64,000 nt of DNA. It comes from Alkalibacter saccharofermentans DSM 14828 (lineage in GTDB: Bacteria; Bacillota; Clostridia; Eubacteriales; Alkalibacteraceae). Shown piece by piece: positions 51,598-60,146 of the stretch (the first letter of the stretch is position 1; each line of letters starts with the position of its first letter). The translations under genes were made by a program, and so were the position numbers. The stretch is from NCBI RefSeq assembly GCF_900128885.1, contig NZ_FQTU01000002.1:169008-233007 (forward strand), in the 5' to 3' direction. The notes below the pieces were generated by a model. That model saw only the letters and a list, made by a program, of their open reading frames with translations. It did no database searches and had not been told where the DNA came from.

Positions 51598-52296
51598 TCA
51601 CGACCATACTTTCTCTTTTAATTTATCTAAATCAATAATTGTAATGTTATTTTTGTCAAAAGCTATCGCACCTAAGTCTCTCAGACTGCAAAGCTCTCGG
51701 GAAAGGGTGGGTCTTGTCAGGCCGAGATAGACGGCTAGTTCCGATCTGTTCATATCCAACGAGATTTTGCTGGGGTTTTCGTTATCTTTGGAGGCATTTA
51801 AAATATACAGTGATATCTTTGCGGAAGCGCTCTTGATCTTCAAGTAGGCTAAACGATTATCTGTTTCGATATAGCTGTCGCTTAATATCCCGAGCATATT
51901 TCTAATGAGGGTGCTGTGATGAGAGCAGTGATTAACGCACGGACCCCCGATTTTGTCCGGTGAAAAGAAGATTACTATCGAATCAGTCTTAGCACAAATT
52001 GAATATGGCCAGTTTTTTTGGTCTGAAAAAGCAAGAAGCTCTCCAAAGTAATTGCCGGGCTCAAACTCCTTGATGGTAATTCGATCTCCATCGAAAGTAT
52101 CCTTGTACATAATCAGGCTGCCTTCCAAGACCATTCCAATTCCCTTGTAGGCATCGCCGGTGCAAAGTATAGGGTTGTTTTTGTGGTAAATTTTTTTTTC
52201 GGGTTTAAAGCAGCCAAGCACGACTTCTGTGTTGTCACGAGCTACGTTTTTAAAAAGTTGAGAGCTGGCGAAAATGTCTAAATATTTCTCGTACAT
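51598..52296 (-). CDS. Crp/Fnr-family transcriptional regulator
   Basis: 232 residues: an N-terminal cyclic-nucleotide-binding-like barrel (MVLEGSLIMYKDTFDGD, FEPGNYFGELLAF) and a C-terminal Crp helix-turn-helix (LAVYLGLTRPTLSRELCSL). The Fnr cysteine cluster at the N-terminus is absent; CVNHCSHH lies in the middle. It is divergent from hcp; Crp/Fnr proteins of the HcpR type regulate hcp in many anaerobes, which makes hcp the likely target (inference). Confidence 0.87.
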   Translation of the reverse strand: MYEKYLDIFASSQLFKNVARDNTEVVLGCFKPEKKIYHKNNPILCTGDAYKGIGMVLEGSLIMYKDTFDGDRITIKEFEPGNYFGELLAFSDQKNWPYSICAKTDSIVIFFSPDKIGGPCVNHCSHHSTLIRNMLGILSDSYIETDNRLAYLKIKSASAKISLYILNASKDNENPSKISLDMNRSELAVYLGLTRPTLSRELCSLRDLGAIAFDKNNITIIDLDKLKEKVWS

Positions 52297-52454
52297 TATA
52301 TGGACCTCCGATAAGTTGGTATCCTCGATTACTGAATTGATGATATTATTATAATATAATCAAACTATAAATTAAAGCCATTGGATTGGAATAGGTAAAA
52401 GTTTAATAAATACCATTAAGGGTAATTATTATACTGTGGCAGTGGGTAAAATGT

Positions 52455-52464
52455 TAAACGTTTA
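52455..52464. promoter_or_regulatory. Candidate operator upstream of hcp
   Basis: TAAACGTTTA is a perfect 10-base palindrome 35 bases before the hcp start, in the region between hcp and the divergent Crp/Fnr regulator. TATACT-like sequence at 52430-52435 may be the hcp -10. Confidence 0.4.
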
Positions 52465-52498
52465 CTTTTTGTTGATTAAATATTAAGGAGGAATTTTA

Positions 52499-54064
52499 AT
52501 GTCAGACATGTTTTGTTTTCAATGTGAGCAAACAGTAGGTGGTAAGGGTTGCACGAAGGTAGGGGCATGCGGCAAAAATGCTGTAGTCTCAAATAAACAG
52601 GATGAACTTACTGCTGCAACTATCGGGCTAGCTCGAGCTGTTGATGGGAAAACTCCTAGTAAAAATGCAGATGAACTTATGATGAAGTCTCTATTCACCG
52701 AAGTTACTAATGTTAATTTTGATGAAAATAGAGTAGAAGAGTTGATAGTTGAAGTCGAAGCTGAAAAAGCACTATACGGCGGAGCCGAAAATTATCCTTG
52801 GACAGAGCTTTGGACAGGCAATGAAGATATAGTATCACTAAGATCTACCCTTCTTCTTGGCCTAAGAGGAATGGCTGCTTACGCATATCACGCCCATGTT
52901 CTAGGAAAAGATGATCCTGAGGTTACATCGTGGTTCTACAAGGGAATGAAGGCTTTGGGAGAAGAGCACTCAGTTGAAGAGTGGCTAGGTCTTTTGATGG
53001 AATTTGGAATGGTCAACCTTAAATGTATGGGTCTTTTGGACGAAGCTAATACAGGGGCATACGGACACCCCGTGCCCACTCCGGTTACTACGAAGATAGA
53101 ATCGGGACCTTTCATAGTTGTGACAGGACACGACCTTCTTGATCTAAAACAACTTTTGGACCAAACTGAAGGCAAGGGAATAAACATCTATACCCACGGG
53201 GAAATGCTTCCTGCACATGGATACCCTGAGCTTAAAAAATACGCTCATCTTAAAGGCAACTTTGGAACTGCATGGCAGAACCAGCAGAAGGAATTTGAAA
53301 ATATTCCCGGACCGGTATTGTTTACTACAAACTGTTTGATGCCTCCAAAAAATAATTATAAAGACAGAATATTTACAACTGCTGTGGTAGCCTACCCCGA
53401 GCTGGTACATATTCCGGATGGCGAAAGCGGAGTCAAGGACTTCTCACCTGTAATAGATAAGGCCTTGGAGCTTGGAGGATTCAGTGAAATTCAAAACCTG
53501 ACAGGAATAAACGGTGGAGACACTATGACTACAGGCTTTGCAAGAAATACGGTATTGGGTGTAGCAGATACAGTAATTGATGCTGTTAAAAGCGGAGCGA
53601 TAAAGCACTTCTTCCTTGTAGGTGGTTGTGACGGAGCGAAACCCGGCAGAAACTACTATACTGAATTTGTGGAGCAGACTCCAAAGGATACCGTTATACT
53701 TACCCTTGCATGTGGCAAGTTCAGGTTTAACGACATGAACATCGGAGAAATAGGTGGACTGCCAAGAATCATGGATATGGGTCAGTGCAACGATGCCTAC
53801 TCTGCGATTCAAGTTGCGGTAGCCCTTTCGCAAGCATTTGAATGTGAAGTAAACGAACTTCCCCTTACTTTGGTTCTTTCCTGGTATGAGCAAAAAGCAG
53901 TTTGTATACTCCTTACTCTTCTTGCTCTGGGAATCAAAAATATTTACATAGGACCCACATTGCCGGCTTTCTTCTCCCCAACAGTGCTTAACGTGCTGGT
54001 TGAGAAGTTTGACCTAACGCCTATCAGCACACCGGAAGCTGACTTGGCTGCGATTTTGGGATAA
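52499..54064 (+). CDS. hcp: Hybrid cluster protein (hydroxylamine/NO reductase)
   Basis: 521 residues. The N-terminal [4Fe-4S] ligands are CFQCEQTVGGKGCTKVGAC; hybrid-cluster ligands lie in the C-terminal half (NGGDTMTTGFARN region, LACGKFRF, DMGQCNDAYSA). Hcp removes nitric oxide or hydroxylamine in anaerobes. AAGGAGG precedes the ATG. Its own terminator follows, and no hcr-type reductase gene is adjacent. Confidence 0.95.
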   Translation: MSDMFCFQCEQTVGGKGCTKVGACGKNAVVSNKQDELTAATIGLARAVDGKTPSKNADELMMKSLFTEVTNVNFDENRVEELIVEVEAEKALYGGAENYPWTELWTGNEDIVSLRSTLLLGLRGMAAYAYHAHVLGKDDPEVTSWFYKGMKALGEEHSVEEWLGLLMEFGMVNLKCMGLLDEANTGAYGHPVPTPVTTKIESGPFIVVTGHDLLDLKQLLDQTEGKGINIYTHGEMLPAHGYPELKKYAHLKGNFGTAWQNQQKEFENIPGPVLFTTNCLMPPKNNYKDRIFTTAVVAYPELVHIPDGESGVKDFSPVIDKALELGGFSEIQNLTGINGGDTMTTGFARNTVLGVADTVIDAVKSGAIKHFFLVGGCDGAKPGRNYYTEFVEQTPKDTVILTLACGKFRFNDMNIGEIGGLPRIMDMGQCNDAYSAIQVAVALSQAFECEVNELPLTLVLSWYEQKAVCILLTLLALGIKNIYIGPTLPAFFSPTVLNVLVEKFDLTPISTPEADLAAILG

Positions 54065-54073
54065 GTTAAATTT

Positions 54074-54106
54074 AAAGCTCGCCTTTTTAAAAGGCGGGCT
54101 TTTTAA
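54074..54106 (+). terminator. hcp terminator
   Basis: AAAGCTCGCC (54074-54083) pairs with GGCGGGCTTT (54093-54102), with further A/T pairing in the loop, followed by TTTT. Confidence 0.88.
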
Positions 54107-54125
54107 AAAGTATTTCTAAAGATGC

Positions 54126-54263
54126 TTGACTTGGACATTAAAAAGGTGTAAAATATAAAACATAGTTCCACAATGAGAAACGGAAACCTTGAGTACAAGT
54201 ACTACATTGACATATGCCTTTAGATGAGAGCCTTCCCGGCAGCAGAACCGGGGAGGTTCTTTT
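54126..54263 (+). promoter_or_regulatory. Promoter, operator and attenuator-like leader before the GntR gene
   Basis: TTGACT (54126-54131) and TAAAAT (54149-54154) form a promoter with a 17-base spacer. At the start site lies an imperfect palindrome GTTCCACAATGAGAAAC (54165-54181), then AGTAC-AA-GTACT (54192-54203). The transcript reaches a strong terminator about 100 bases on: GAGCCTTCCCGG (54228-54239) with CCGGGGAGGTTC (54248-54259) and TTTT. The unit encodes either a small RNA or an attenuated leader for the GntR operon. Confidence 0.65.
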
Positions 54264-54349
54264 GTGTTGGGCGAAATTTGTTGCATAGGCAGGATCATTC
54301 TGTAATAATTAAACAAGAAGAAATTATTTGATACTTGGAGGAAGCTGTA

Positions 54350-55015
54350 ATGAATAAAACGTTGGCTGAACGGGCTGCGCAAGAACTATTAATCTATATC
54401 CGAGAGGAAGGATTGGTGGAAGGGGAAAAGCTGCCTAACGAATATGAGTTGTCGGAGAAACTGGGTGTAGGAAGGAATACAGTTCGAGAAGCGGTAAGAG
54501 TATTGGCTTCCAGAAATATATTGAGAATAAAGCAAGGTGCAGGTACGTTTCTGACGGATAAACCTGGAATGGTGGAAGACCCGCTGGGATTTTCCTTTAT
54601 GGAAGATCAAAGGAAGCTGGTGACAGACCTAATGCAAGTAAGGCTAATTGTTGAGCCGGCTATAGCTGCATTAGCTGCGCAAAATGCCACTGAAAAAGAT
54701 ATCCAACAATTGACCTTGTTGTGTGAGGAGGTCGAAAGAATGATTGAAGAGGGTAAAGATTTTTCTGAAAAAGACCGCGCTTTTCACGCAAAGCTTGCCG
54801 ATTGCACGAAAAATCTAGTCATGAAGAACCTGATTCCCGTTATTTGTCAGGGAGTTGAAGCCTTTTCTTCCAATGTCTCCGAGCAGGAATATCGGCAAAC
54901 TGTAGAAACGCACAGAAACATTTTGATGGCGGTTAAGAACGGAAAAGCGGTTGATGCGGAGCAAGCCATGAGTTACCATTTGCTATACAACATACAACGA
55001 TATAAAAAAGAATAA
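54350..55015 (+). CDS. GntR-family regulator, FadR subfamily (first)
   Basis: 221 residues. The N-terminal winged helix (LPNEYELSEKLGVGRNTVREAVRVLASRNIL) is GntR-type and the all-helical FCD domain follows (from about 90, with metal/ligand residues in FHAKLADCT and ETHRNILMAVKNG). FadR-type proteins commonly respond to sugar acids, lactate or related organic acids. It precedes the flavoprotein trio and a TRAP transporter, its likely targets. ATG 54350 after GGAGGAAG; terminator follows. Confidence 0.9.
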   Translation: MNKTLAERAAQELLIYIREEGLVEGEKLPNEYELSEKLGVGRNTVREAVRVLASRNILRIKQGAGTFLTDKPGMVEDPLGFSFMEDQRKLVTDLMQVRLIVEPAIAALAAQNATEKDIQQLTLLCEEVERMIEEGKDFSEKDRAFHAKLADCTKNLVMKNLIPVICQGVEAFSSNVSEQEYRQTVETHRNILMAVKNGKAVDAEQAMSYHLLYNIQRYKKE

Positions 55016-55017
55016 CT

Positions 55018-55046
55018 AAATCTCGCCGGAAGGGCGAGATTTTTTC
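55018..55046 (+). terminator. Terminator after the first GntR gene
   Basis: ATCTCGCC (55020-55027) pairs with GGCGAGAT (55033-55040), followed by T residues. Confidence 0.88.
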
Positions 55047-55092
55047 GCTTAAAAAACATGGGATGAATACATCGTTTAAATGAAACGAAGTG

Positions 55093-55120
55093 TTGAAAAA
55101 ACGATTTAAAGTATGATAAT
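55093..55120 (+). promoter_or_regulatory. Candidate promoter of the flavoprotein trio
   Basis: TTGAAA (55093-55098) and GATAAT (55115-55120) have a 16-base spacer. AT-rich related segments CGTTTAAAT (about 55070) and CGATTTAAA (about 55102) flank the -35 and could be regulator half-sites. Confidence 0.5.
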
Positions 55121-55206
55121 ATAGATAATACATAGGATGAATGTTTGAGTATTTATTCTTTGGTGGGGATAAGTTGAATAAAAAGGCAAAATGGAGGTTT
55201 ATTAGG

Positions 55207-56667
55207 ATGGAAACATATGATGTGCTTATCATCGGTGGTGGAGTCATTGGAAGCGCGATTGCTAGGGAGTTGTCACGCTATGAGCTAAAGATTGGTGTGA
55301 TTGAAAAAAATCCGGACGTATGTCTGGAAATGAGCGGCAGAAACTCTGCAGTGCTCCACGGAGGATTTGCTTACGAAGTTGGAACCAACAAAGCGGCTCT
55401 CTGTGTGGAGGGCTGTTTGGAGTTTGACCAAGTGGCAAAAGAATTGGATGTGCCATTTAGACGTACGGGAAAAGTGTTGGTTGGAAATACTTCAGAGGAT
55501 TTAGAAAGCTTGAATAGAATTATGCAGATTGGTGAAATTAATGGAGCTGTGGGATTGGAACTGATTGATGAGAAAAAGTTGAAGGAACTAGTTCCAACCG
55601 TAATCGGTAAGTTTGCCATGTATTCTCCCATGAGCGGCATATTAGATCCGTTCCAGTACACGATAGGGTTGGCTGAAAATGCGGTAAAAAATGGGGTGGA
55701 GTATCATTTTAAGAGAGAAGTCACAGGAATTAGAACTGAAGAAGCCGGTTTTTATATAGTGGAAACTCTAAATGGAGATTACGGCACAAGATGGATAATA
55801 AATGCAGCAGGTTTAGGGGCAGTGGCTATATCTGATATGCTGGGGATTAGAGGATATCAAATGGCTGGTACACGAGGACACTACATAGTGTTGGATAATT
55901 CGGTTGGACCTCTTCTGCCAATGCCGGTTTATCCGGTGCCGTCAACTTCCTATATGGGAATACACGTGACTCCTACTGTAGAGGGCAATGTCACAGTAGG
56001 ACCGGATGCCGACAGAGTCGTAGCGCTAGATGATTACGGGGTAGAGAAACGAAATATGGAATATTTAGTGGATGATGCTTCTACTTTGTGGCCGCATATA
56101 CACAAAGAGGATTTTATTCGAAATTATGCTGGGATTCAACCTACATGGCTCAACCGTGAGGATGTTTTGAAAGATTTTGTAATAGAAGCAAGGGAAGAAG
56201 CACCAAATACTGTAAATCTAGTAGGAATCGAATCTCCTGGGCTTTCTGCGGCTCTGCCGATTGCGCGTAGGGCAGTCAAACTTTTGGTAGATCAAGAAAA
56301 GCCAGGTCTTCGGGAATCTTTTGATCCTATTAGAAAAAGAATCACTAGATTTTTTGAGGCGTCAGTAGATAAGCAAGCGGCATTGATTTCTGAAAATCCG
56401 GATTATGGGGAAATTATCTGTAGATGTGAAACGGTAACTAAAGCTGAAATTTTAGATGCTATACGCAATCCTTTAGGAGTGGAAACCATGACTGGCATCA
56501 AGTACCGAACACGCTCGATGATGGGGCGTTGCCAAGGCGGTTATTGCCAGATGCGTATTGCGCAGCTATTGCAGGACGAAAAAGGCTTAGACATAAAGGA
56601 AGTTTTGTACTCAAGAGAGAAGTCGGAGATGTTTAAAGGGAGGGTTCGAAATGACGGAAATGATTAA
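55207..56667 (+). CDS. FAD-dependent oxidoreductase, GlpA-like, with BFD-type iron-sulfur domain
   Basis: 486 residues. FAD site LIIGGGVIGSAIARELS at the N-terminus, DAO fold to about 375, then a BFD-like [2Fe-2S] domain with CRCE and CQGGYC. This layout is that of GlpA and of LhgO-related proteins that oxidise 2-hydroxy acids or glycerol-3-phosphate. There is no glycerol kinase, facilitator or glp regulator nearby, while a TRAP transporter follows. I infer a hydroxy or sugar acid as substrate. ATG 55207 after GGAGG; the upstream ATG at 55141 lacks a ribosome site. Overlaps the next gene by 17 bases. Confidence 0.87.
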   Translation: METYDVLIIGGGVIGSAIARELSRYELKIGVIEKNPDVCLEMSGRNSAVLHGGFAYEVGTNKAALCVEGCLEFDQVAKELDVPFRRTGKVLVGNTSEDLESLNRIMQIGEINGAVGLELIDEKKLKELVPTVIGKFAMYSPMSGILDPFQYTIGLAENAVKNGVEYHFKREVTGIRTEEAGFYIVETLNGDYGTRWIINAAGLGAVAISDMLGIRGYQMAGTRGHYIVLDNSVGPLLPMPVYPVPSTSYMGIHVTPTVEGNVTVGPDADRVVALDDYGVEKRNMEYLVDDASTLWPHIHKEDFIRNYAGIQPTWLNREDVLKDFVIEAREEAPNTVNLVGIESPGLSAALPIARRAVKLLVDQEKPGLRESFDPIRKRITRFFEASVDKQAALISENPDYGEIICRCETVTKAEILDAIRNPLGVETMTGIKYRTRSMMGRCQGGYCQMRIAQLLQDEKGLDIKEVLYSREKSEMFKGRVRNDGND

Positions 56668-57892
56668 CAAACGCGTGGTCATTATAGGTGGTGGTCCGGC
56701 AGGTCTGGCTGCTGCTATTGCTATGCATGATCAAGGTATTAAAGATCTCTTGATTGTTGAACGGGAAAGAAAATTAGGTGGCATTTTAAGACAGTGTATA
56801 CACGATGGATTTGGACTTACACGATTTAAAGAATCGTTAAGCGGTCCGGAATATGCACAACGCTTCATAGATGAAGTTGAAAAAAGAAAGATTGAATATG
56901 TAACAGATACAACAGTACTGGAGATAACAAAAGACAGAGTTGTTCGTGGAGCCTCAAAGAACGGGCTTATGACATGGAAAGCAGAGAGTGTAGTCTTGTC
57001 AATGGGATGTCGGGAGCGGACGCGGGGAGCCCTTCAAATTCCGGGTGAAAGACCTGGTGGAGTATATACCGCCGGGGTAGCCCAGTCCTACATAAACCTG
57101 TACAACACTATGATTGGGAAACGTGTAGTGATTTTGGGATCTGGAGACATCGGTTTAATTATGGCCAGGAGGCTTGCGTTGGAGGGATCCAAAGTTGAAG
57201 GTGTATTTGAGATTCTTCCGTACCCCAGTGGTCTTGAACGAAACGTGGAGCAGTGTCTAAACGACTATGGCATACTTCTTTTTCTTTCTCACACGATTAC
57301 AAAAATACATGGTGGAAAGCGAATCGAGGGGGTAACGGTATCACAGGTGGATGAGAAATTACAGGTGATTCCAGGGACTGATTCCTATTATCCTTGTGAC
57401 ACTTTAGTTCTATCTGTAGGATTGATTCCTGAAAACGAGATTTCTAAAATGGCAGGTGTGATTTTGGATCCGAAGACAAAAGGACCGATAGTTGATGATT
57501 CGTATCAGACTTCAACACCGGGAATTTTTGCTGCAGGAAATGTACTTCACGTACATGATTTAGTAGACTACGTATCTCTTGAAGCAGAGAGGTTGGCCAA
57601 AGGCGTAGTCAAATATTTAAAAGCCGGAATTAACGGGCAATTATTAACCGACGTGAATGCAGGTGAAGGGATTTCATATGTAGTGCCCAAGAAAGTGTCG
57701 CTTAACGAAAGCTCTGTCCTGTCTATGAGAGTTGAAAAGCCTGAAGATAATGTGAAGATTGAAGTTCTTCAGGAAGGCACAGTGGTAGCTAGTTTATTCT
57801 TAGATGAAGCTTTGCCGGCAGAGATGATTCAGATCCAGTTGAATCCAGGTCAGGTTGTGGAAAAAATGCCACTGGAGGTGGTTTTGAGATGA
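56651..57892 (+). CDS. NAD(P)/FAD-dependent oxidoreductase, GlpB-like
   Basis: 413 residues. FAD motif VVIIGGGPAGLAAAIAM, LGGILRQCIHDGFG, the MGCRERTRGALQIPGERPG block and a second nucleotide site VVILGSGDIGLIMARR are hallmarks of the pyridine-nucleotide-dependent subunit found next to GlpA-like proteins and DUF1667 proteins in clostridia and Thermotogales. It would move electrons from the GlpA-like partner to NAD(P) or another carrier. Overlaps both neighbours, so complex formation is likely. Confidence 0.88.
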   Translation: MTEMINKRVVIIGGGPAGLAAAIAMHDQGIKDLLIVERERKLGGILRQCIHDGFGLTRFKESLSGPEYAQRFIDEVEKRKIEYVTDTTVLEITKDRVVRGASKNGLMTWKAESVVLSMGCRERTRGALQIPGERPGGVYTAGVAQSYINLYNTMIGKRVVILGSGDIGLIMARRLALEGSKVEGVFEILPYPSGLERNVEQCLNDYGILLFLSHTITKIHGGKRIEGVTVSQVDEKLQVIPGTDSYYPCDTLVLSVGLIPENEISKMAGVILDPKTKGPIVDDSYQTSTPGIFAAGNVLHVHDLVDYVSLEAERLAKGVVKYLKAGINGQLLTDVNAGEGISYVVPKKVSLNESSVLSMRVEKPEDNVKIEVLQEGTVVASLFLDEALPAEMIQIQLNPGQVVEKMPLEVVLR

Positions 57893-58251
57893 GAAGGAAA
57901 ATGACTTGTATTCTTTGTCCAAACGGTTGCAGGCTAAGAGTTGAATTGGCGGATAAGTCTATTGCTTTATTAGAAGGCGCTAAATGCTCTAAAGGTGAAA
58001 AATTTGTTAATCAAGAGATCAACGATCCCCATCGTAACATTGCATCCTCGATTTTGGTAAAAGGGGGAGAGCTAAAACTGGCCAGCGTCCGATTGACGGC
58101 ACCTATACCGAGAGATAAAATTTTTGATGTGATGGCTACTATCAAGGAGGTTAGATGCGACGCGCCAGTAATCTCGGGGCAGGTAATTTTGACCGATGTG
58201 TTGGGGCTCGGGGTGGATTTGATTTGTACTAAAAGCGTAGAAAAAGCATAG
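57889..58251 (+). CDS. DUF1667 protein, small cysteine-rich partner of the GlpAB-like pair
   Basis: 120 residues with CILCPNGC near the N-terminus and a further cysteine in GAKCSKGE, a pattern fit for an iron-sulfur cluster or zinc. DUF1667 proteins are nearly always encoded as third member with GlpA- and GlpB-like genes. Overlaps the previous gene by 4 bases (ATGA). Confidence 0.88.
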   Translation: MRRKMTCILCPNGCRLRVELADKSIALLEGAKCSKGEKFVNQEINDPHRNIASSILVKGGELKLASVRLTAPIPRDKIFDVMATIKEVRCDAPVISGQVILTDVLGLGVDLICTKSVEKA

Positions 58252-58367
58252 GCTTCAATATGATGTAATAATTTGGCGGCTAGGTGAAGTCGTTCTAGTC
58301 GTCTCTTAATTATATGGGAGAGCAAATGAATGAAAATAAAAAGCAAACAAAGATCATGCGTAGGTGG

Positions 58368-58399
58368 TTGACAAACAATACACTAGTATGGTAGTATGG
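58368..58399 (+). promoter_or_regulatory. TRAP operon promoter with CTAGTAT element
   Basis: TTGACA (58368-58373) and TAGTAT (58392-58397), 18 bases apart. CTAGTATGGTAG (58383-58394) overlaps the -10 and TAGTATGG is directly repeated (58384-58391, 58392-58399). A perfect relative, CTAGTATACTAG, lies at 63420-63431. Confidence 0.6.
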
Positions 58400-58476
58400 T
58401 TTTGTCGGGATGGAAGCGTTTGCAATGCAAAAGCTGCCAGCGATATAAAAGCGATTTAATTAGGAGGGAAAAGGAA

Positions 58477-59499
58477 ATGAAAAAGTCAAAAGTATTTGCA
58501 CTAGGTCTGGTTTTAGTATTGTCTTTAAGCTTGTTTATCGGTTGTGGTAATGGTGACACTAACGGCGATAATGGTTCTGAAGATGAGGTGCAAAGCATCG
58601 AGTGGAGACTAGGTCACTTGGGGAATGACACACACTTGTGGAATGTTACAGCACTTCATTTTGCAGATCTTGTTAATGAGAAGACAGATGGTCAGGTGAC
58701 GATTAGCGTTTATCCAAATGAGCAGTTGGGAAATGAAATCGACAACATTAACATGATTCAATCAGGAACAGCTGACATGGTGATTTCTGGTGAATCCATG
58801 CAAAACTGGGCGGAAAAAGCAGCTTTGATGGCTGTGCCATATGCGTTCAACGACATCGACCATTTACGTTCAGTCGTAGAGGGAGAAATCGGTGCGGAAA
58901 TCGAAACAGAAATCTCTGAAAAGATTGGTCTCAAGGCACTATACTACCATGTTCGTGCTCCTAGAAATCTTACATCAAACTATCCAATCAGCACGCCAGC
59001 AGACTTGGCTGGATTCTCTATGAGAGTACCTAATGTGCCATTGTTTGTTGAAGCTTGGAAGGCAGCAGGTGCAAACCCACAGGTTATGGCGTTCAGTGAA
59101 GTGTTTACGGCGCTGCAGCAAAATGTAATCAATGGGCAAGAAAACCCATATGACTTAATTCACTCTGCCAATTTCAATGAAGTACAAGAGTACACTAACG
59201 AGACAGAGCATGTTTATGGATGGCTTTATGTTTTAGTAGGAGAAGATCAATTCGCTGAATTAAGTGAAGCTAATAAAGCGGCTGTTCTTGAAGCAGCAGC
59301 TGAAACCCAGGTTTTTGCAGACAATTTGTTCTCAGAAGAAATCGAAAAGTACAAAGCTGAACTAATAGAGCGTGGAATGAAAATTAATTCTGACGTAGAC
59401 AAAGAAGCGTTCCGTGAAGCTATGGCTCCTGCGGTAGAGGAGTTCTTAAGCGAAACTCAGTTGAATCTTTACAACAGAATCGTAGAAGCAGGACAATAA
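58477..59499 (+). CDS. dctP: TRAP transporter solute-binding lipoprotein
   Basis: 340 residues. Signal peptide MKKSKVFALGLVLVLSLSL ends in the lipobox LFIGC (cysteine about residue 24), followed by a Gly/Asn/Asp linker. The DctP fold is shown by GTADMVISG, NLTSNYPISTPADLAGFSMRVPN and NGQENPYDLI; the arginine in SMRVPN binds the ligand carboxylate in this family. It is thus an organic- or sugar-acid binding protein. ATG 58477 after GGAGGGAAAAGG. Confidence 0.92.
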   Translation: MKKSKVFALGLVLVLSLSLFIGCGNGDTNGDNGSEDEVQSIEWRLGHLGNDTHLWNVTALHFADLVNEKTDGQVTISVYPNEQLGNEIDNINMIQSGTADMVISGESMQNWAEKAALMAVPYAFNDIDHLRSVVEGEIGAEIETEISEKIGLKALYYHVRAPRNLTSNYPISTPADLAGFSMRVPNVPLFVEAWKAAGANPQVMAFSEVFTALQQNVINGQENPYDLIHSANFNEVQEYTNETEHVYGWLYVLVGEDQFAELSEANKAAVLEAAAETQVFADNLFSEEIEKYKAELIERGMKINSDVDKEAFREAMAPAVEEFLSETQLNLYNRIVEAGQ

Positions 59500-59518
59500 A
59501 CTCAAGTTGAATTTCATT

Positions 59519-59550
59519 AATAGGGTACCTCGAGTTTGAGGTATCCTATT
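59519..59550 (+). promoter_or_regulatory. Hairpin between dctP and dctQ
   Basis: AATAGGGTACCTC (59519-59531) pairs with GAGGTATCCTATT (59538-59550) with one G-U pair. Only TTTC follows, so it is a partial terminator or mRNA-stabilising hairpin that would favour binding-protein expression over permease. Confidence 0.6.
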
Positions 59551-59651
59551 TCAAATCATAATGCAATTGTGGCACATTCTTTAATTACTCTCACGATTGA
59601 ATCGAAAGGAGGACGGCAATATCTACCTACAGTAGGGTTGGTTTTGCTATA

Positions 59652-60146
59652 ATGATAATCATGAAAAATAATGACATTATCGAAAAGATATTGAAATTGG
59701 GTACTTTTTTATCTTTCAGTGCATTGATCGTCACAGTTTTGTTGCAAGTAATAACAAGATACTTTGTACCAAGCGTAACTTTGGTATGGACGGAAGAAGG
59801 TTCTCGTTTCCTGTTTAAATTTGCAGTGGCATTTGGCGCGCCACTAGCTATGAAGAAAGAAGAGTTTGTAAATGTGGATATTTTATTGAATCTTTTGTCG
59901 CGAAAAGTTCGAGACATTTTTGAAATCATCATACATATTATGACCATTGGACTTTTTGCGATACTCTTTAAAGAGTCCTTGGGACTTGTGCAACTTGGTC
60001 AGCGGCAACAGTCGCCTACGCTAGGGATTCCTATGTCTATTGCATATAGTGCTATAACGATAGCTAGTTTCTTCATTTTGATTTATGGAGTTATAAATAT
60101 GTACAGATATATTCAAGATTTTATGAAAAGAGGTAGAGAAGCATGA
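59652..60146 (+). CDS. dctQ: TRAP transporter small permease
   Basis: 164 residues with four membrane segments and the RYFVPSVTLVWTEEGSRFLF segment typical of DctQ. The annotated ATG (59652; also 59661) lacks a ribosome site. A perfect AAAGGAGG lies at 59605-59612, six bases before an in-frame ATA at 59619 with no stop between, so initiation at ATA or a leaderless-like arrangement is possible. Overlaps dctM by 4 bases. Confidence 0.88.
   Translation: MIIMKNNDIIEKILKLGTFLSFSALIVTVLLQVITRYFVPSVTLVWTEEGSRFLFKFAVAFGAPLAMKKEEFVNVDILLNLLSRKVRDIFEIIIHIMTIGLFAILFKESLGLVQLGQRQQSPTLGIPMSIAYSAITIASFFILIYGVINMYRYIQDFMKRGREA

Noticed and set aside
59627..59947. Minus-strand frame of 106 codons opposite dctQ
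   Set aside because: It is the antisense of a membrane protein and has no signal of its own.
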